In this document: piece after piece, positions 62,764 through 64,000 of the stretch
Layout: each line of letters opens with the position of its first letter
Position numbering within the stretch: the first letter of the stretch is position 1
NCBI GenBank assembly: GCA_963767645.1
Contig: CAVYEW010000004.1
Span: forward strand, 372,001 to 436,000
From: DATFDN01 sp963767645
Lineage (GTDB): Bacteria > Pseudomonadota > Alphaproteobacteria > Acetobacterales > Acetobacteraceae
DNA: 64,000 nt
Reading direction: 5' to 3'
Made by a program: the position numbers and the translations under genes
Notes under the pieces: model-generated
Told to the model about the DNA's origin: nothing
The model's database searches: none
Seen by the model: only the letters and a program-made list of their open reading frames with translations

Positions 62764-63813
62764 ATGCGGCCGCGCATCGCCGTCGTGCTATTCAACCTGG
62801 GCGGTCCCGACCGACCGGAGGCGATCCGCCCCTTCCTGCTGAACCTGTTCAGCGACAAGGCGATCCTGCGCGTGCCGTTCTTCGTGCGCCCGGTGCTGGC
62901 CCGGATCATCGCCGGCCGTAGGCTGAAGCCGGCGACAGCCAACTACGCCCTGCTCGGCGGCCGCTCGCCGCTGCTGGACCTGACCCGGGCGCAGGCCTCG
63001 GCCTTGCAGGCGGCATTGCCGGAGGTCGAGGCGCGCTGCTTCATCGCCATGCGCTACTGGCACCCTTTCAGCGATGAGGCGGCGCGGGAGGTGAAGGCAT
63101 TCCAGCCGCACGAGGTGGTGCTGCTGCCGCTGTATCCGCAGTTCTCGACCACCACCACCGGCAGCTCGCTTGAGGCGTGGCGGGAAGCGGCGGCGCGCGT
63201 CGGGCTGGTGGCGCCGGTGACGACGCTGTGCTGCTGGCCCGAGGACACGCTGTATGCCGAAACGACCGCGGCGCTCGTACGCCGGTCCTGGGAGCAGGCC
63301 CGCGCCGCGTCGGGCAGGACCGCTCTGCGGCTGCTCTTCTCCGCGCATGGCCTGCCGGAGACGATCGTGCGCGCAGGCGATCCCTATCAATGGCAGATCG
63401 AGCGCACCGCGCGCGCCATCCTCGCCGCCTGGGGGTCGGAGGCCCCAGCGGATTGGACCATCTGCTACCAATCCCGCGCCACTCCCCAGAAGTGGCTCGA
63501 GCCGAGCACCGACCAGGAGATCGCCCGCGCGGCTCGCGACAAGGTGGCGGTCGTGGTCGTCCCGATCGCCTTCGTCTCGGAACATAGCGAGACTCTGGTG
63601 GAGCTGGACGTCGAGTACCGGCATTTGGCCGAGCAGCTCGGGGTTAGCGGCTACTTCCGCGTCCCGACGCAGAACGACGATCCGGGCTTCATCGCCGCGT
63701 TGGCCGGCCTGGTCGGGCGGGCGCGCGGGGCCGGCCCTGGATTGTGCAGCCATGCGGGCGGGCGGATCTGCCCGGCGGAGTTCACCGGCTGCCCGTTCGT
63801 GGTTCGCGCTTGA
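62764..63813 (+). CDS. hemH: Ferrochelatase
   Basis: 349-residue HemH inserting Fe2+ into protoporphyrin IX. VVLFNLGGPDRPEAIRPFLL opens the family, LLPLYPQFSTTTTGS and LLFSAHGLPETIV hold the catalytic His, and AFVSEHSETLVELD the second acidic site. A Cys-bearing C-terminal tail (CSHAGGRICPAEFTGC) could bind an iron-sulphur cluster, as in some ferrochelatases. Start ATG 62764 after GAGGG; GTG 62746, overlapping hemE, is an alternative. It follows hemE directly. Confidence 0.93.
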   Translation: MRPRIAVVLFNLGGPDRPEAIRPFLLNLFSDKAILRVPFFVRPVLARIIAGRRLKPATANYALLGGRSPLLDLTRAQASALQAALPEVEARCFIAMRYWHPFSDEAAREVKAFQPHEVVLLPLYPQFSTTTTGSSLEAWREAAARVGLVAPVTTLCCWPEDTLYAETTAALVRRSWEQARAASGRTALRLLFSAHGLPETIVRAGDPYQWQIERTARAILAAWGSEAPADWTICYQSRATPQKWLEPSTDQEIARAARDKVAVVVVPIAFVSEHSETLVELDVEYRHLAEQLGVSGYFRVPTQNDDPGFIAALAGLVGRARGAGPGLCSHAGGRICPAEFTGCPFVVRA

Positions 63814-63822
63814 CGGGCCAGC

Positions 63823-63847
63823 ATGGGATATCCAATGTATATCCCAT
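63823..63847. promoter_or_regulatory. Perfect inverted repeat before the AbrB/MazE-type antitoxin gene
   Basis: ATGGGATAT and ATATCCCAT (9-bp arms, 7-bp spacer CCAATGT) end 14 bp before the antitoxin start. They overlap TATA-like sequence that could be a -10 element. A site for autorepression by the antitoxin is the natural reading. Confidence 0.55.
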
Positions 63848-63861
63848 AGGAGAGACGCACT

Positions 63862-64000
63862 GTGATCGTGAGCGTGAGCAAGTGGGGAAACAGTCTCGGG
63901 GTACGGATCCCGAAGGATGTGGCAAGCCAACTCGGTTTACGAAATGGATCGCCCGTTGACGTCGTGGCTGACCGAGGCCGAATCGTGATCTCGCCCCGGC
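63862..64000 (+). CDS. AbrB/MazE-type antitoxin, cut by window edge
   Basis: The first ~46 residues (MIVSVSKWGNSLGVRIPKDV, ASQLGLRNGSPVDVVADRGR) show the swapped-hairpin AbrB/SpoVT DNA-binding fold of MazE/VapB-type antitoxins. SKWGNSLGVRIP is diagnostic. Start GTG 63862 with AGGAGAG at 63848-63854. The toxin gene (MazF or VapC) should lie just beyond the window. Confidence 0.87.
   Translation, partial: MIVSVSKWGNSLGVRIPKDVASQLGLRNGSPVDVVADRGRIVISPR

Overview
The window is a GC-rich stretch of an alphaproteobacterial chromosome. A gcrA cell-cycle regulator, a hemE-hemH pair divergent from a PpsR-type kinase regulator, a TRAP transporter with a Tat-type binding protein and the overall gene style fit Rhodospirillales, perhaps Acetobacteraceae. 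The family assignment is inference. Most of the window is ordinary metabolic and housekeeping DNA. One small accessory island (about 39.5-45.0 kb) and several decayed or small toxin-antitoxin loci interrupt it.

Layout. 0-13.5 kb: end of acs, a DedA protein, an SDR, bluB, a uronate-dehydrogenase-like gene divergent from an amidase, a TRAP transporter (binding protein plus fused DctQM), a molybdopterin oxidoreductase, a Na/Pi cotransporter and a DUF4160-DUF2442/HTH pair. 13.6-30 kb: CocE/NonD hydrolase, metallophosphatase, EamA exporter, FMN-dependent 2-hydroxyacid oxidase, a thiolase/acyl-CoA synthetase/glucokinase run, a Tat-exported amidohydrolase, aqpZ, the def-fmt-truA operon, two paralogous lipoproteins and an SDR. 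30.1-39.5 kb: a C30-carotenoid-type cluster. An aldehyde dehydrogenase is divergent from an overlapping run of two CrtN/CrtP-like oxidoreductases, an acyltransferase, a glycosyltransferase and an AMP ligase. Together these resemble the staphyloxanthin toolkit without a CrtM synthase.

39.6-45 kb: the accessory island. On the minus strand a serine recombinase overlaps an ABC-three-component (ABC-3C) system: an effector-like gene broken by two -1 shifts, a middle component 6 and a DUF2326 coiled-coil ATPase. An IS1182-family element with 22-bp inverted repeats and a CTAG duplication sits just upstream of the recombinase. 45-49.3 kb: GDP-heptose synthesis (hddA, gmhA and an hddC-gmhB fusion) with a glycosyltransferase. 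49.4-57 kb: a family III CoA-transferase, tatA, an acetamidase/formamidase, gcrA, ppx/gppA, rlmE, guaB, a haloacid dehalogenase and a VapBC remnant. 57.2-64 kb: rsmB, a GNAT protein, an LDH/MDH-family dehydrogenase, a lipoprotein, ppsR, hemE, hemH and the start of an AbrB/MazE-type antitoxin. The 340-bp ppsR-hemE gap is a candidate replication origin.

Two features cut across the window. First, at least eleven conserved genes (dedA, fmt, truA, lldD, ald, crtN-like, glycosyltransferase, ligase, the antitoxin remnant, rsmB, hemE) carry a single extra base that breaks an otherwise intact frame. Assembly or sequencing insertions are the simplest explanation. Second, a short GC-rich palindromic repeat occurs at five loci and reads into coding sequence at four of them.
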